Assembly: GCA_903851035.1 (NCBI GenBank)
Contig: CAINND010000089.1
Location: forward strand, 1 to 64,000
Direction of reading: 5' to 3'
DNA from: an uncultured Acidobacteriota bacterium
GTDB taxonomy: Bacteria > Acidobacteriota > Terriglobia > Terriglobales > Acidobacteriaceae
DNA length: 64,000 bases
Shown here: positions 15,104 to 23,073 of the stretch, piece after piece
Layout: each line of letters opens with the position of its first letter
Position numbering within the stretch: the stretch's first letter is position 1
Position numbers and translations under genes: made by a program
The notes under the pieces: generated by a model
Databases searched by the model: none
What the model was told of the DNA's origin: nothing
What the model saw: only the letters and a program-made list of their open reading frames with translations

Positions 15104-16834
15104 TTGCGGTTGAAAACTCAAAGACTGGCAGCTTGTGCGTCGCTGCTGGCCGTCGTGCTCCCGGGCTGGATGGGAGCCAAGGCGGCACCCCTCCCCCCCA
15201 GACAGGACGCCACTACACAACAGATTGATTCCGCCCAAACGTTGCAGGCCGCCACGGCATGGCTGCTGCGCACCGAGGGCCGCGCTGTGGACGCCGAGGG
15301 CGTTCCGCTGACGGGCACCGTGGGCGTGACCTTCGCCATCTACGCCGAGGCCACCGGCGGCGCGCCGCTATGGCAGGAGACCCAGGCGGTCGGCGCCATG
15401 GCGGGCGGGCGCTTCCGGGCTCTGCTGGGCGCGGCCAGTGAGAGCGGCGTGCCGGTGGCGATATTTGCCGGCGGCCAGCCGCGCTGGCTGGGCGTGCTGG
15501 TGCACGCGCCTGGAGTAAAAGAACAGCCACGCACCCTGCTGGTAAGCGTGCCCTATGCCGTGGAGGCAGCCAACGCGGAAAACCTGGGCGGGGCGCCGGC
15601 TTCGGCCTACGTCCGCACGGAGCAGTTGGCCGCGGCGGCCCAGCAGGCCATCGCACAGCAGAGTAGCAACACCGCCGGTAGTGCGTATGTGAATCGCACA
15701 ACGGTCAACACGGCAGTCAAGCAAGTGGCCAACCTCACGGCCAACAATGCCGCGCAGAATTACATTCCGGTCTTCAGTGACAGTCTGGGCGACCTGGCAA
15801 CATCGTCGCTGTATATGGCAGGCTCGGGAAACTTCGGGGTGAACACCTCGAACCCGCAGTTCAATCTGCACGTCGTATCGGTGACGGATCCGGCGGCGAT
15901 TGCCGTGGAAGGCTACGGCGTGGTGGGCGTCAACTTTATGGGGCGGCGCGCGGAAGGCACCATGGCATCACCCTCCGCGCTGCTGCTGAACGACAACTTC
16001 TTCGCCCTGCAGGGTCGCGGCTACGGTACCACGGGCTTCAGTTCCAGCAGCCGAGCCTACATCAAGTTCTTTGCCGCGCAGAACTGGACGGACACGGCGC
16101 AGGGCTCCTACATTTCGCTGGCTACCACGCCGCTCAACACGGCCGCCTCGGCGGAGGCAATGCGCATCCTGCCCGGCGGGCAGGTGGGCATCGGCACCAC
16201 CACGCCCGACCAGTTATTGACCGTGGCAGGCACCATCCACAGCACCACGGGCGGCATCGAGTTCCCCGACGGCAGCACGCAGACCAGTGCCAGCACCACG
16301 GCCTTGACGAGCGGCACGTTGCTGCTGCCCTCCGGCTTGAGTGGCAGCACGCCCGGCAATGTGGACCTGCAAACCGAGACGGCCGGCAAGACGATGACCG
16401 ACCGCCTGCTGATTGCCGGCACGGCCAAGACGATGAGCGGCACTCCGCCGCAAGCCAACCTCTTCAGCGTGGCGGTGGCCGCTGGAGACGCCGCCGGGGG
16501 GCGCGTCAAGTTCACACTGGTGGCCAGCGACGGCACGCACTATGCCATGGAAACCGGAGAGATCATCTACCTGGCGAACCCGATCAGCATGAACTGTGCG
16601 GTCGTTATCAGCGAATATTCGACCGTCCCGCCCACCTACACCAACACCACGCTAGCCTCGCCGGCCATTGGACAGGCGGGCGCGCTGAACGCGCAATGCG
16701 AGGCGACAACCTTCAGCGGCAACCCGGGAATGATCATCTACGACACGCTGCCGACCAGCTTTACGCCCACCACGCACAAGCTGTATTACACGATTGAAAA
16801 CCAGTCGCAGACGCCGCTGACCTTGCAGCCATAA
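15104..16834 (+). CDS. Secreted stalk/fibre-like protein with GIGTT motif, unknown function
   Basis: 576 residues, exported: signal peptide about residues 1-27 ending AKA before APLPP. Residues about 45-160 form a globular head similar to an invasin/Ig-like beta domain (GRAVDAEGVPLTGTVGVTF, then VSVPYAVEAANAENLGG). The middle contains the QVGIGTTTPDQLLTVAGT repeat-type motif and GGIEFPDGSTQTSAS, typical of phage tail-fibre stalks and of many acidobacterial surface proteins; no C-terminal S74 self-cleaving chaperone domain is present. Starts are rare triplets here: TTG at 15104 or TTG at 15110, neither with a clear ribosome-binding site. It ends 30 bases from the convergent Nudix gene. Function not assigned; a trimeric surface fibre is an inference. 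Confidence 0.75.
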   Translation: MRLKTQRLAACASLLAVVLPGWMGAKAAPLPPRQDATTQQIDSAQTLQAATAWLLRTEGRAVDAEGVPLTGTVGVTFAIYAEATGGAPLWQETQAVGAMAGGRFRALLGAASESGVPVAIFAGGQPRWLGVLVHAPGVKEQPRTLLVSVPYAVEAANAENLGGAPASAYVRTEQLAAAAQQAIAQQSSNTAGSAYVNRTTVNTAVKQVANLTANNAAQNYIPVFSDSLGDLATSSLYMAGSGNFGVNTSNPQFNLHVVSVTDPAAIAVEGYGVVGVNFMGRRAEGTMASPSALLLNDNFFALQGRGYGTTGFSSSSRAYIKFFAAQNWTDTAQGSYISLATTPLNTAASAEAMRILPGGQVGIGTTTPDQLLTVAGTIHSTTGGIEFPDGSTQTSASTTALTSGTLLLPSGLSGSTPGNVDLQTETAGKTMTDRLLIAGTAKTMSGTPPQANLFSVAVAAGDAAGGRVKFTLVASDGTHYAMETGEIIYLANPISMNCAVVISEYSTVPPTYTNTTLASPAIGQAGALNAQCEATTFSGNPGMIIYDTLPTSFTPTTHKLYYTIENQSQTPLTLQP

Positions 16835-16864
16835 ACTTTATTGAATTGATGATTCGCCAGATGA

Positions 16865-17296
16865 TCAGCGCGTAACGAGCGCGAAGGCCTTGCGGATGAC
16901 GCCGATGGTTGCCGGGCGCAGGCCGTAGAAGTCGAGGTCGCCCGGAGCGACCCATGCGAGTTCACTGGCATCGCTGGCCGGGGCGGCCACGCCGGCACGC
17001 AGGTGACAGAGAAAGTCCACTAGCACGTAGTGATACTCGGTGCGGCCCTCGGCGTCGGTGAAGATGGAGTCGAAAACGTCGAGCAGTTCATGGGCCTCGA
17101 CCATCAGTCCGGTCTCCTCCTGCACCTCGCGCTCCAGGCCTGCGCGCAGCTTCTCACCCAACTCCAGCTTGCCGCCGGGAATGGACCACTCCCCGGCCAG
17201 CGGCGGATTGCCGCGGCGCGCCAGCAGCACACGGCCTTCATGCAAAATGACCGCGCCGACGCCGACAACGGGCTGCGAGGGGTATTGACGTGACAT
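16865..17296 (-). CDS. Nudix hydrolase (MutT-like)
   Basis: Hydrolyses a nucleoside diphosphate linked to another moiety. The 143-residue product carries a full Nudix box: GGKLELGEKLRAGLE followed by REVQEETGLMV (GX5EX7REUXEEXGU), preceded by LLARRGNPPLAGEWSIP. Size and context fit the small MutT / ADP-ribose pyrophosphatase / CTP pyrophosphohydrolase class; the substrate is open. The frame continues upstream, but ATG 17296 is preferred because the family begins near QPVVGVGAVILHEGRVL and because a consensus-like TACAAT lies exactly six bases before it, a leaderless arrangement with no Shine-Dalgarno. The following gap (17297-17735) has no gene I can support; it contains one 7-bp hairpin (17692-17711) past the methyltransferase stop. 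Confidence 0.9.
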   Translation of the reverse strand: MSRQYPSQPVVGVGAVILHEGRVLLARRGNPPLAGEWSIPGGKLELGEKLRAGLEREVQEETGLMVEAHELLDVFDSIFTDAEGRTEYHYVLVDFLCHLRAGVAAPASDASELAWVAPGDLDFYGLRPATIGVIRKAFALVTR

Positions 17297-17302
17297 GGAA
17301 GT

Positions 17303-17308
17303 ATTGTA
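17303..17308 (-). promoter_or_regulatory. -10 box for leaderless Nudix gene
   Basis: Minus-strand TACAAT, spacer ACTTCC (6 bases), ATG at 17296. It is the best -10 match among the leaderless candidates of this window. The -35 region is not recognisable. Confidence 0.6.
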
Positions 17309-17735
17309 CGAGGCTATCAGCAGACAAAAAAATACTGGGCAAGAGTGGCAGCTCCAGCCCAGCTTGCGGAGGCCGTCTCCGCTAGCGCATATCGGCAAAT
17401 CCCTTATCAATGGCAACATGGCCCATTGGCCAGGCTGCTGGTGCTATCAAAGCGCCCAAATCCCGCAGCGCTCACAAACATCTTCTACCGGTGCTGGGGT
17501 TGGCTGCATCCTATCTTTCGATATCCGGGCAATTCTTCTGGTTCCTGCAAACTCCCGCCAAAAGTGGGAAGGCCCGAAAAAAGCCTGATAAACAAAGGCC
17601 GGAATACATCATCCACCTCAGCTTGCAGGGGTGCCCGGGTACGAAGGTCAATGTACTTCCGGTTGCAGAGCGGCCAGTGAATTACGAGACGCGGCACGGT
17701 TCAGCGTGCCGTGGCGCGCCCCGGGACGGACAGCG

Positions 17736-18326
17736 CTACTTGCGGCGGCAGAGCATGTCTCCCGTGCCGATGGGGACCAGGACGCTATCCACGCGAGGAT
17801 CGCTCTGCACACGCGCCAGCCACCCGGCGAGATCGGCGGCGTGGCTGATGGCGTTATCGCCCACCAGCAGGCCTCCGCGGACCATGCGCGGGATGACCAG
17901 ATCGAAGCAGGGGTCGTAGAGCTTCTTCTCCGCGTCGAGAAAACAAAAGGCGATGCCATCGTACTTGGGAATCTCGGCCAGCGCGTCGCCTTCGACGAGA
18001 GTGACCACGTCATTCACGTCGCAGAGATCGAAGGTCTGGCGGGCCAGCGCGCACTTGGCCGGGTCGAGGTCAAAGGTGATGACCTTGCGTCCGGTGGCGC
18101 GGGCGGCCAGGGCCAGCCAAAGGGTGCTGTATCCGGCGCTGGTGCCAATCTCCAACCAGGGGCCGGGCGGAGTGCTGGCGGCGAGCAGGGCGATGAAGCG
18201 TCCGGCATCGGGCGGCACCTGGCGCAGGCGTCGGCCATGCGGAGTGCCATCCGTGCGGTCGCGCAGGTCTTGGGCCTCAAGCTCTTGCATGCGGGCGAGC
18301 ATGGCGGGGGTGATGTGTTCAAACAT
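17736..18326 (-). CDS. O-methyltransferase, family 3 type
   Basis: SAM-dependent methyltransferase of the catechol / caffeoyl-CoA O-methyltransferase group, 196 residues from ATG 18326. It shows the Rossmann motif I PWLEIGTSAGYSTLWLA, motif II ITFDLDPAKCALARQ, the acidic loop VEGDALAEI and metal/SAM region IAFCFLDAEKKLYDPCFDL, then LLVGDNAISHAADL, the usual divalent-metal Asp-Asn pair. It follows the AT-rich ATPase gene by only four bases on the same strand (TAG, TCCC, ATG). A TATCCA hexamer eight bases before the ATG may be its own -10 box, overlapping the end of the ATPase gene. The substrate is unknown. Confidence 0.88.
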   Translation of the reverse strand: MFEHITPAMLARMQELEAQDLRDRTDGTPHGRRLRQVPPDAGRFIALLAASTPPGPWLEIGTSAGYSTLWLALAARATGRKVITFDLDPAKCALARQTFDLCDVNDVVTLVEGDALAEIPKYDGIAFCFLDAEKKLYDPCFDLVIPRMVRGGLLVGDNAISHAADLAGWLARVQSDPRVDSVLVPIGTGDMLCRRK

Positions 18327-18330
18327 GGGA

Positions 18331-19935
18331 CTAATGGATACCCGGCCCTTTATTCCTAAAATGAAGCCCCAAATCAAGAGCCTTCATCAACCCGTAATGA
18401 ACGTCATATCTCGCGTGGCTTCTCACCTTAGGGGATAGGTATGACGGTGTTCTCTCCCTGAAACAAAAGCCAAAAAACGGCCCATCGTCGGTATCGAGAA
18501 TATAGCTAATCACATTAAGTTCATATAAGAACTGCAGGAACTCATCAGGTGATCCGCAAAATCTTGGTTTCTGGAAAGCACCGCGCGAAATGAAATCCTC
18601 GTATGCGGAATATGCAACGAGATATTCTGAATATGTAAAGCGGGAACGGCCGTTCAGAAACTGGAAGAACTTAAGCAGGAGTTCGTAATCGCCACTCGCA
18701 TAATAAAAGGAAATGTGGTCCTTTACCTCTCCGAGTAGATAATCGGAGTACTTCCTCGTAAATGCAGGGCTTAGAAAATCTGCCTCAGTAAATACTTGAT
18801 TCTCATTCTTGCCTTCAGAAATAAAATTTTCGCGCAATATTTGAAGCATGCTCAGAATATCTCTGGGCCGATATAATGAGCGACGGAGCATTGTAATAAA
18901 TGAGGTTGGAACCTGCATGGTCTCGTGCACGTTAGAGGCGTCGAAAGGGAAATAGTGGTCCCACGCAGCGCCTTGTGGGAGCTTAACTTCCTGCTGCGAT
19001 GCGAGCAGACGATCAGTAACCACAAATAAGTTTGACCGCCTGTGCTCTTTGTAAGTTGTGCCCCAGTCTAAAATGACAGAATTGTCGCGCATCTTGCTGT
19101 TCATATTCTGAAGGCCTAATGAGTCAAAAATATCTGGACGAATCAGCAGCATGACTCGAAGTCGTCCTTTTGAATCCTTGATATTAGCAAAGACATCGTT
19201 ATTCAGGCTCCACACCGCATTTGCCAGCCCTTTGACACATTCAAGATACTCCGGGTAGGGAATGTCACTCGGCCTAATATCAATACCGTCTATAAACAAC
19301 AAATGATGTTTGGGAAGTTTCAGTGATCGCAGCGCATCTTCCAGGTGTCGCTGAATATATAGAAGGTTTGTTTGAAAACGCGTCTCTGAAAACGAAATAC
19401 TTTCCTTAGCTTCTCCCGATAGCTTTGCGTACTTGGCTAGGATACCTGCAGCCTTAGCGGATTCTTCGACTACTTGTATTGCATTGATAATTTCCGGGGT
19501 AAAGGCGTGGGCATAATACTCATCAATTGCGGCTTTTAGGTTTCCGAAGCGAGTGAACGCGGACCAGAATACCTTGCCCTCCTTCGCTGAGATCTCCTCC
19601 GCAAGGAGTATGCAGATGATCGTTTTCCAAATGTTAGTGTAGTCGCTGAGAACCAGGTTTTGTGAACGCTTGAGTTCCAGAAATTTCTGATACTCTGTCT
19701 CGCGAATAAATTTCAGGGATGCAGCGACCTCATGGTAATTGTTGTTCGTCAAATACAACGAATATGCTGTTTTCCCCGTGCCCTTCTCGCCTACTAGGAA
19801 GTAACGCCCAGTATCTAGAACCTCCTCTAGCGCTCTCGTATGCACGAAAAGGCGATTCAACATCTCCTTATTTTCACGTCGCTTGTAGTTCTCAGCATCT
19901 CTGAATCCAAGCTCAAGGTTCCCAATCGGCTTCAT
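18331..19935 (-). CDS. P-loop ATPase, FunZ-like / Sll1717-like, AT-rich
   Basis: 534 residues. Walker A GEKGTGKT is at 49-56 and Walker B LLFIDGID at 212-219, preceded by the conserved-looking N-terminus LGFRDAENYKRRENKEMLN and IRETEYQKFLELKR. This pattern matches P-loop ATPases annotated FunZ or Sll1717 family, found sporadically and often on mobile or defence-associated DNA; the biochemical role is unknown. ATG 19935 has a strong GAGGAG ribosome-binding site. Base use is unlike the surroundings: 18781-18840 is 33% GC by hand count while the flanking genes are GC-rich, a sign of recent transfer. The C-terminal residues GPGIH appear to be read from flanking chromosomal DNA. Role in phage defence is possible but unproven. 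Confidence 0.8.
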   Translation of the reverse strand: MKPIGNLELGFRDAENYKRRENKEMLNRLFVHTRALEEVLDTGRYFLVGEKGTGKTAYSLYLTNNNYHEVAASLKFIRETEYQKFLELKRSQNLVLSDYTNIWKTIICILLAEEISAKEGKVFWSAFTRFGNLKAAIDEYYAHAFTPEIINAIQVVEESAKAAGILAKYAKLSGEAKESISFSETRFQTNLLYIQRHLEDALRSLKLPKHHLLFIDGIDIRPSDIPYPEYLECVKGLANAVWSLNNDVFANIKDSKGRLRVMLLIRPDIFDSLGLQNMNSKMRDNSVILDWGTTYKEHRRSNLFVVTDRLLASQQEVKLPQGAAWDHYFPFDASNVHETMQVPTSFITMLRRSLYRPRDILSMLQILRENFISEGKNENQVFTEADFLSPAFTRKYSDYLLGEVKDHISFYYASGDYELLLKFFQFLNGRSRFTYSEYLVAYSAYEDFISRGAFQKPRFCGSPDEFLQFLYELNVISYILDTDDGPFFGFCFRERTPSYLSPKVRSHARYDVHYGLMKALDLGLHFRNKGPGIH

Positions 19936-20002
19936 TTTCTCTCCTCAAGGATGCTACTGAAACTACTAAACTCAGGTACCAAAGGAAAAGTTGAACAGGC
20001 AA

Positions 20003-20038
20003 AATAGTGTAAATCGAAACTATTGTTTCGACACTATT
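20003..20038. repeat. Interrupted inverted repeat at the edge of the AT-rich gene
   Basis: AATAGTG-[TAAA]-TCGAAAC-TATT-GTTTCGA-CACTATT: two 7-bp stem blocks with a 4-base bulge on one side. It lies between the ATPase start and the aminotransferase stop, both minus-strand genes, 27 bases after the latter. It could be a terminator of the aminotransferase gene, an operator of the ATPase, or an end of a mobile unit; no T tract follows on either strand. Confidence 0.5.
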
Positions 20039-20064
20039 AATTGCGTATTTCCACATATAACACG

Positions 20065-21444
20065 TTACTCGCTCCAGCTCGGGCGCTTGTACTTTCCGCT
20101 GGCCACCTGCTGGATGCTCTCTTCGAGGATATCCAGTGCGATATCCGCCTGGTGCTTGGTGACGATGAGCGGCGGGCTTAGGCGCAGGGTGTTCGGTCCG
20201 GCGCCGAGGACGAGCAGGCCCTTCTCGAATGCGGCCTCAACGACGAGGTCGCGCTGCTCCGTGGCGGCGGTTTTGGCCACTTTGTCGCTGACGAACTCGA
20301 TGCCGATCATCAGGCCGCGTCCGCGGATGTCTCCCACAAGCGGCAGGCGCTGCGCCCAGTCGTGGGTGCGGGTCAGGATGTGCTCGCCGACCTTGTGCGC
20401 GTTCTCCATGCCTTCGCGCTCAAGGATGTCAATGGTGGCCATGGCGGCGGCGATGGCCACGGGGTTGCCTCCAAAGGTGCTGGCGTGCGAGCCCGGCGTC
20501 CAGTCCATGATCTCCGCGCGGGTGACCAGGGCCGAGAGCGGCAGGCCGCTGGCGATGCCCTTGGCGATGGTGATCATGTCCGGCTCGACACCGGTGTGCT
20601 CCACGGCCCACCACTTGCCGGTGCGGCCCATTCCGCTCTGGACTTCATCCACAATCAGCAGGATGCCGTGCTTGTCGCAGATGCGGCGCAGTTCCTGCAT
20701 GAAAGCGGGAGGCGCGGGCAGGTATCCGCCTTCGCCCTGGAAGGCCTCGACGACGATAGCGGCGCACTCTTCCGGCGGAACCTCGGTGCGGAAGACCCAG
20801 TCTTCAATGTGGCGCGCGGTGTCGCGGGCATACTGCTCGGCGTCGGTGCCGGCGGGGCGGCGATAGAGGTTCGGGTAAGGCACGTGCACCACTCCGGGGA
20901 CGAGTGGGGCGAAGCGGCGGCGCTGCTGCGCCTTGCTGCACGTGAGCGACAAAGCTCCCATGGTGCGTCCGTGGAAGGCTCCGTAGAAGGCGATGATGTA
21001 CTGGCGCTTGGTGTGGTAGCGGGCCAGCTTCATGGCGGCCTCCACGGCCTCGGCTCCGGAGTTGCCGTAGTACACGCGGTGCGGGCCGGGCATGGGAGCG
21101 ATCTTCGAGAGACGCTCGGCCAGCTCGGTCATCTGCGGGTAGTAGAAGTCCGTGCCGCTCATATGCAGCAACTCGGCGGCCTGCTTCTGGATGGCGGCGA
21201 CGACCTCCGGGTGACAGTGGCCGGTGCTGGTGACGGCGATGCCAGCGCTGAAGTCGAGGAACTGGTTGCCGTCCACGTCCTCGATCATGCATCCGTGGCC
21301 GTGCTTGGCGACCAGCGGATAAGAGCGCGTGTAAGACGGCGAGATGAGCCGTGCGTCATCGGCGATGATGCGGCGGGCGTTGGGCCCGGGCAGCTTGGTG
21401 TGGATCACCGGGGCGTCGGCGTGCATAAGGGTCGAGGGCGTCAT
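20065..21444 (-). CDS. Class III aminotransferase (acetylornithine / 4-aminobutyrate type)
   Basis: PLP-dependent omega-amino acid transaminase of 459 residues. Visible landmarks are DVDGNQFLDFSAGIAVTSTG near the N-terminus, YYGNSGAEAVEAAMKLAR (cofactor phosphate), FYGAFHGRTMGALSLT, ILLIVDEVQSGMGRTGK with the PLP-contacting aspartate, and TIAKGIASGLPLSA with the Schiff-base lysine. Length exceeds classical ArgD (about 400) and resembles GabT-like and acetylornithine-aminotransferase-family proteins. No arginine or GABA pathway genes are adjacent, so the exact substrate is open. The ATG at 21444 has GGAGGAA a few bases upstream. Confidence 0.9.
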   Translation of the reverse strand: MTPSTLMHADAPVIHTKLPGPNARRIIADDARLISPSYTRSYPLVAKHGHGCMIEDVDGNQFLDFSAGIAVTSTGHCHPEVVAAIQKQAAELLHMSGTDFYYPQMTELAERLSKIAPMPGPHRVYYGNSGAEAVEAAMKLARYHTKRQYIIAFYGAFHGRTMGALSLTCSKAQQRRRFAPLVPGVVHVPYPNLYRRPAGTDAEQYARDTARHIEDWVFRTEVPPEECAAIVVEAFQGEGGYLPAPPAFMQELRRICDKHGILLIVDEVQSGMGRTGKWWAVEHTGVEPDMITIAKGIASGLPLSALVTRAEIMDWTPGSHASTFGGNPVAIAAAMATIDILEREGMENAHKVGEHILTRTHDWAQRLPLVGDIRGRGLMIGIEFVSDKVAKTAATEQRDLVVEAAFEKGLLVLGAGPNTLRLSPPLIVTKHQADIALDILEESIQQVASGKYKRPSWSE

Positions 21445-21562
21445 GGGGTTCCTCCAATGGAGCGAAAGCTGAAAAACAGATACGGCGCCGCGCCGATGGC
21501 ATGGCAGGAAAACGATCCTTGCAAGCAGCGGGCAATACGATGGCGGAGGAGTGGGAGAGAAA

Positions 21563-21724
21563 TTAGTCGCCGGCGAAGAGGTTGGGGCGGGATGCGGAGG
21601 GTGCGCCGGTCAGTTCGGCGCGGGGCGAGGCAAAGCGCGACCAGATGGCACAGGCCGCCATGGTACAAAGCACCATGGGCAGGCGGCGCGCAATCGCTCC
21701 CGGCTTGTGATGGTTTCCCCGCAT
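21563..21724 (-). CDS. Possible small hydrophobic protein
   Basis: 53-residue frame upstream of the aminotransferase: MRGNHHKPGAIARRL, then a hydrophobic stretch PMVLCTMAACAIW that could be a membrane helix or signal sequence, then a polar tail ending FAGD. A GGGAG lies about 11 bases before the ATG. There is no recognisable family and no other evidence of expression, so this is tentative. Confidence 0.3.
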   Translation of the reverse strand: MRGNHHKPGAIARRLPMVLCTMAACAIWSRFASPRAELTGAPSASRPNLFAGD

Positions 21725-21906
21725 AGGGATGTACTCCCAGAGATATGCCCGAACGCAGTGATTATAGCCCACTTTAACGCCGGTGCCAGCCTGTTTTGCA
21801 CCCCGTTTGCGGTGGCGCTGGCTCCCACTGTGGGCGGCAATTGACCCTGCCTCCGCGGGGATGCTCTACTTAGCCATTCCCGACGAATCGCACGCTGGAG
21901 GAGACT

Positions 21907-22113
21907 ATGCCGGAAGAGACGACTGAACAGAACGCTCCCACGCACTTTGCCTGCCGCAGCGCCAACACCATGGATGAACTTTACGAACTGCTGAACGCCG
22001 AGGACCTGGACGACTATCACCTGGTGAGCGCCATGCAGTTGCAGGATGGCACGTTTGCCGCCTGGCTGGAGTTCGACAGCAGCTATGTGGAAGACGACGA
22101 GGTGCATGGCTAA
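21907..22113 (+). CDS. Small acidic protein coupled to an ABC ATPase
   Basis: 68 residues, strongly acidic (NTMDELYELLNAEDLDD, then FDSSYVEDDEVHG), no membrane segment and no family that I recognise. It is well supported as a gene by GGAGGAG eight bases before the ATG and by its 3' end overlapping the following ABC ATPase start by 8 bases (ATG at 22106, stop ending 22113). It probably acts with or regulates that ATPase. Confidence 0.75.
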   Translation: MPEETTEQNAPTHFACRSANTMDELYELLNAEDLDDYHLVSAMQLQDGTFAAWLEFDSSYVEDDEVHG

Positions 22114-22972
22114 ATTGCCGCAGAAGCCCAAAACCAATGGGACACGGCGCGCGGCAGCAACAACGGCGGCGAAGAACTCCCGCAGGCCGGCCCCGCCGCC
22201 GCTGCTGGAGATGCAAAACGTCACCGTGATTCGTGGCGGGCGCACGGTGCTGCACGCGCTGGACCTGACCATCGCGCAAGGCGAACACGTCGCCATCCTG
22301 GGTCCCAACGGCTGCGGCAAAAGCACGCTGATTAAGACGATCACTCGCGAGTTGTACCCGCTCTTCGATCCCGCGACTGTATTGCGCCTGTTTGGACGCG
22401 ACCGGTGGAATGTGAGCGAACTGCGCACGTTGATGGGCATTGTCAGCAATGACGTGGAGCCCTTTACGGCCAGACCCATCACGGGTCTGGAGGCGGTACT
22501 CAGCGGCTTCTTCAGCAGCATCGGCCTGGGCTACCACCATGCGGTGACCGATGCGATGCGGCGCAAGGCTCGGCAGGTAATGCGCTGGCTGGAGATCGCT
22601 CACCTGAGTGGGCGCGAGGTGAGCCAGATGTCCAGCGGCGAGGTGCGGCGGGTGATGATTGCCCGCGCCCTGGTGCATGAGCCGCGGGCCCTGCTGTTTG
22701 ACGAGCCCAGCAACAGCCTGGACGTGATTGCCCAGATGGAGCTGCGCCAGACCATGCGCAAGCTGGCCGCGAGTGGGCTGACCCTGCTGCTCATTACGCA
22801 TCATTTACCGGACGTGGTTCCGGAGATTGAGCGCGTGCTGTTTTTGCGTGACGGGCGCATTGTGGCCGATGGGCCCAAGAACAAGCTGCTGACTGCGCCC
22901 CGGTTGAGCGAACTGTTCGGCACCGAGGTCGGAATCACCCGCCGCAACGGCCACTACCACCTGATCAGCTAA
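22106..22972 (+). CDS. ABC transporter-type ATP-binding protein
   Basis: 288 residues. Walker A GPNGCGKST is at 66-74, the signature reads MSSGEVRRVMIARAL (SSGEV in place of LSGGQ), Walker B is ALLFDEPSNSLD and the switch histidine is in LLLITHHLPDV. A roughly 30-residue basic and alanine-rich N-terminal tail precedes the domain. It resembles ModF/PhrA-like and iron-complex ATPases. No membrane permease or binding protein is adjacent, so the transporter partner is elsewhere or the protein works as a soluble ATPase. The start at 22106 has GAGGTG immediately upstream and overlaps the small acidic gene. Confidence 0.88.
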   Translation: MAKLPQKPKTNGTRRAAATTAAKNSRRPAPPPLLEMQNVTVIRGGRTVLHALDLTIAQGEHVAILGPNGCGKSTLIKTITRELYPLFDPATVLRLFGRDRWNVSELRTLMGIVSNDVEPFTARPITGLEAVLSGFFSSIGLGYHHAVTDAMRRKARQVMRWLEIAHLSGREVSQMSSGEVRRVMIARALVHEPRALLFDEPSNSLDVIAQMELRQTMRKLAASGLTLLLITHHLPDVVPEIERVLFLRDGRIVADGPKNKLLTAPRLSELFGTEVGITRRNGHYHLIS

Positions 22973-22982
22973 CAACTGCTGG

Positions 22983-23012
22983 TTGCGGCGCCACGCGGGC
23001 GGCCCTTAGAAT
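22983..23012 (+). promoter_or_regulatory. Promoter of cysS
   Basis: TTGCGG (22983-22988), 18-base spacer, TAGAAT (23007-23012). Transcription would begin about 50 bases before the cysS ATG. Confidence 0.55.
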
Positions 23013-23073
23013 CAGAAGAGAACTCAAAGCATAAGAAGCGAACACCAATCGCTCAACGGACTGAAGGAAAGCC

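Noticed and set aside
17692..17711. Terminator after the O-methyltransferase
   Set aside because: CGGCACG/CGTGCCG forms a 7-bp hairpin but there is no T tract on the minus strand.
17297..17735. Possible genes in the gap between the Nudix and O-methyltransferase genes
   Set aside because: Several short open frames exist on both strands, but none has a ribosome-binding site, a leaderless box or a recognisable product.
18331..20064. A multi-gene defence island
   Set aside because: Only one AT-rich gene is present; no nuclease, toxin, integrase or tRNA attachment site flanks it.
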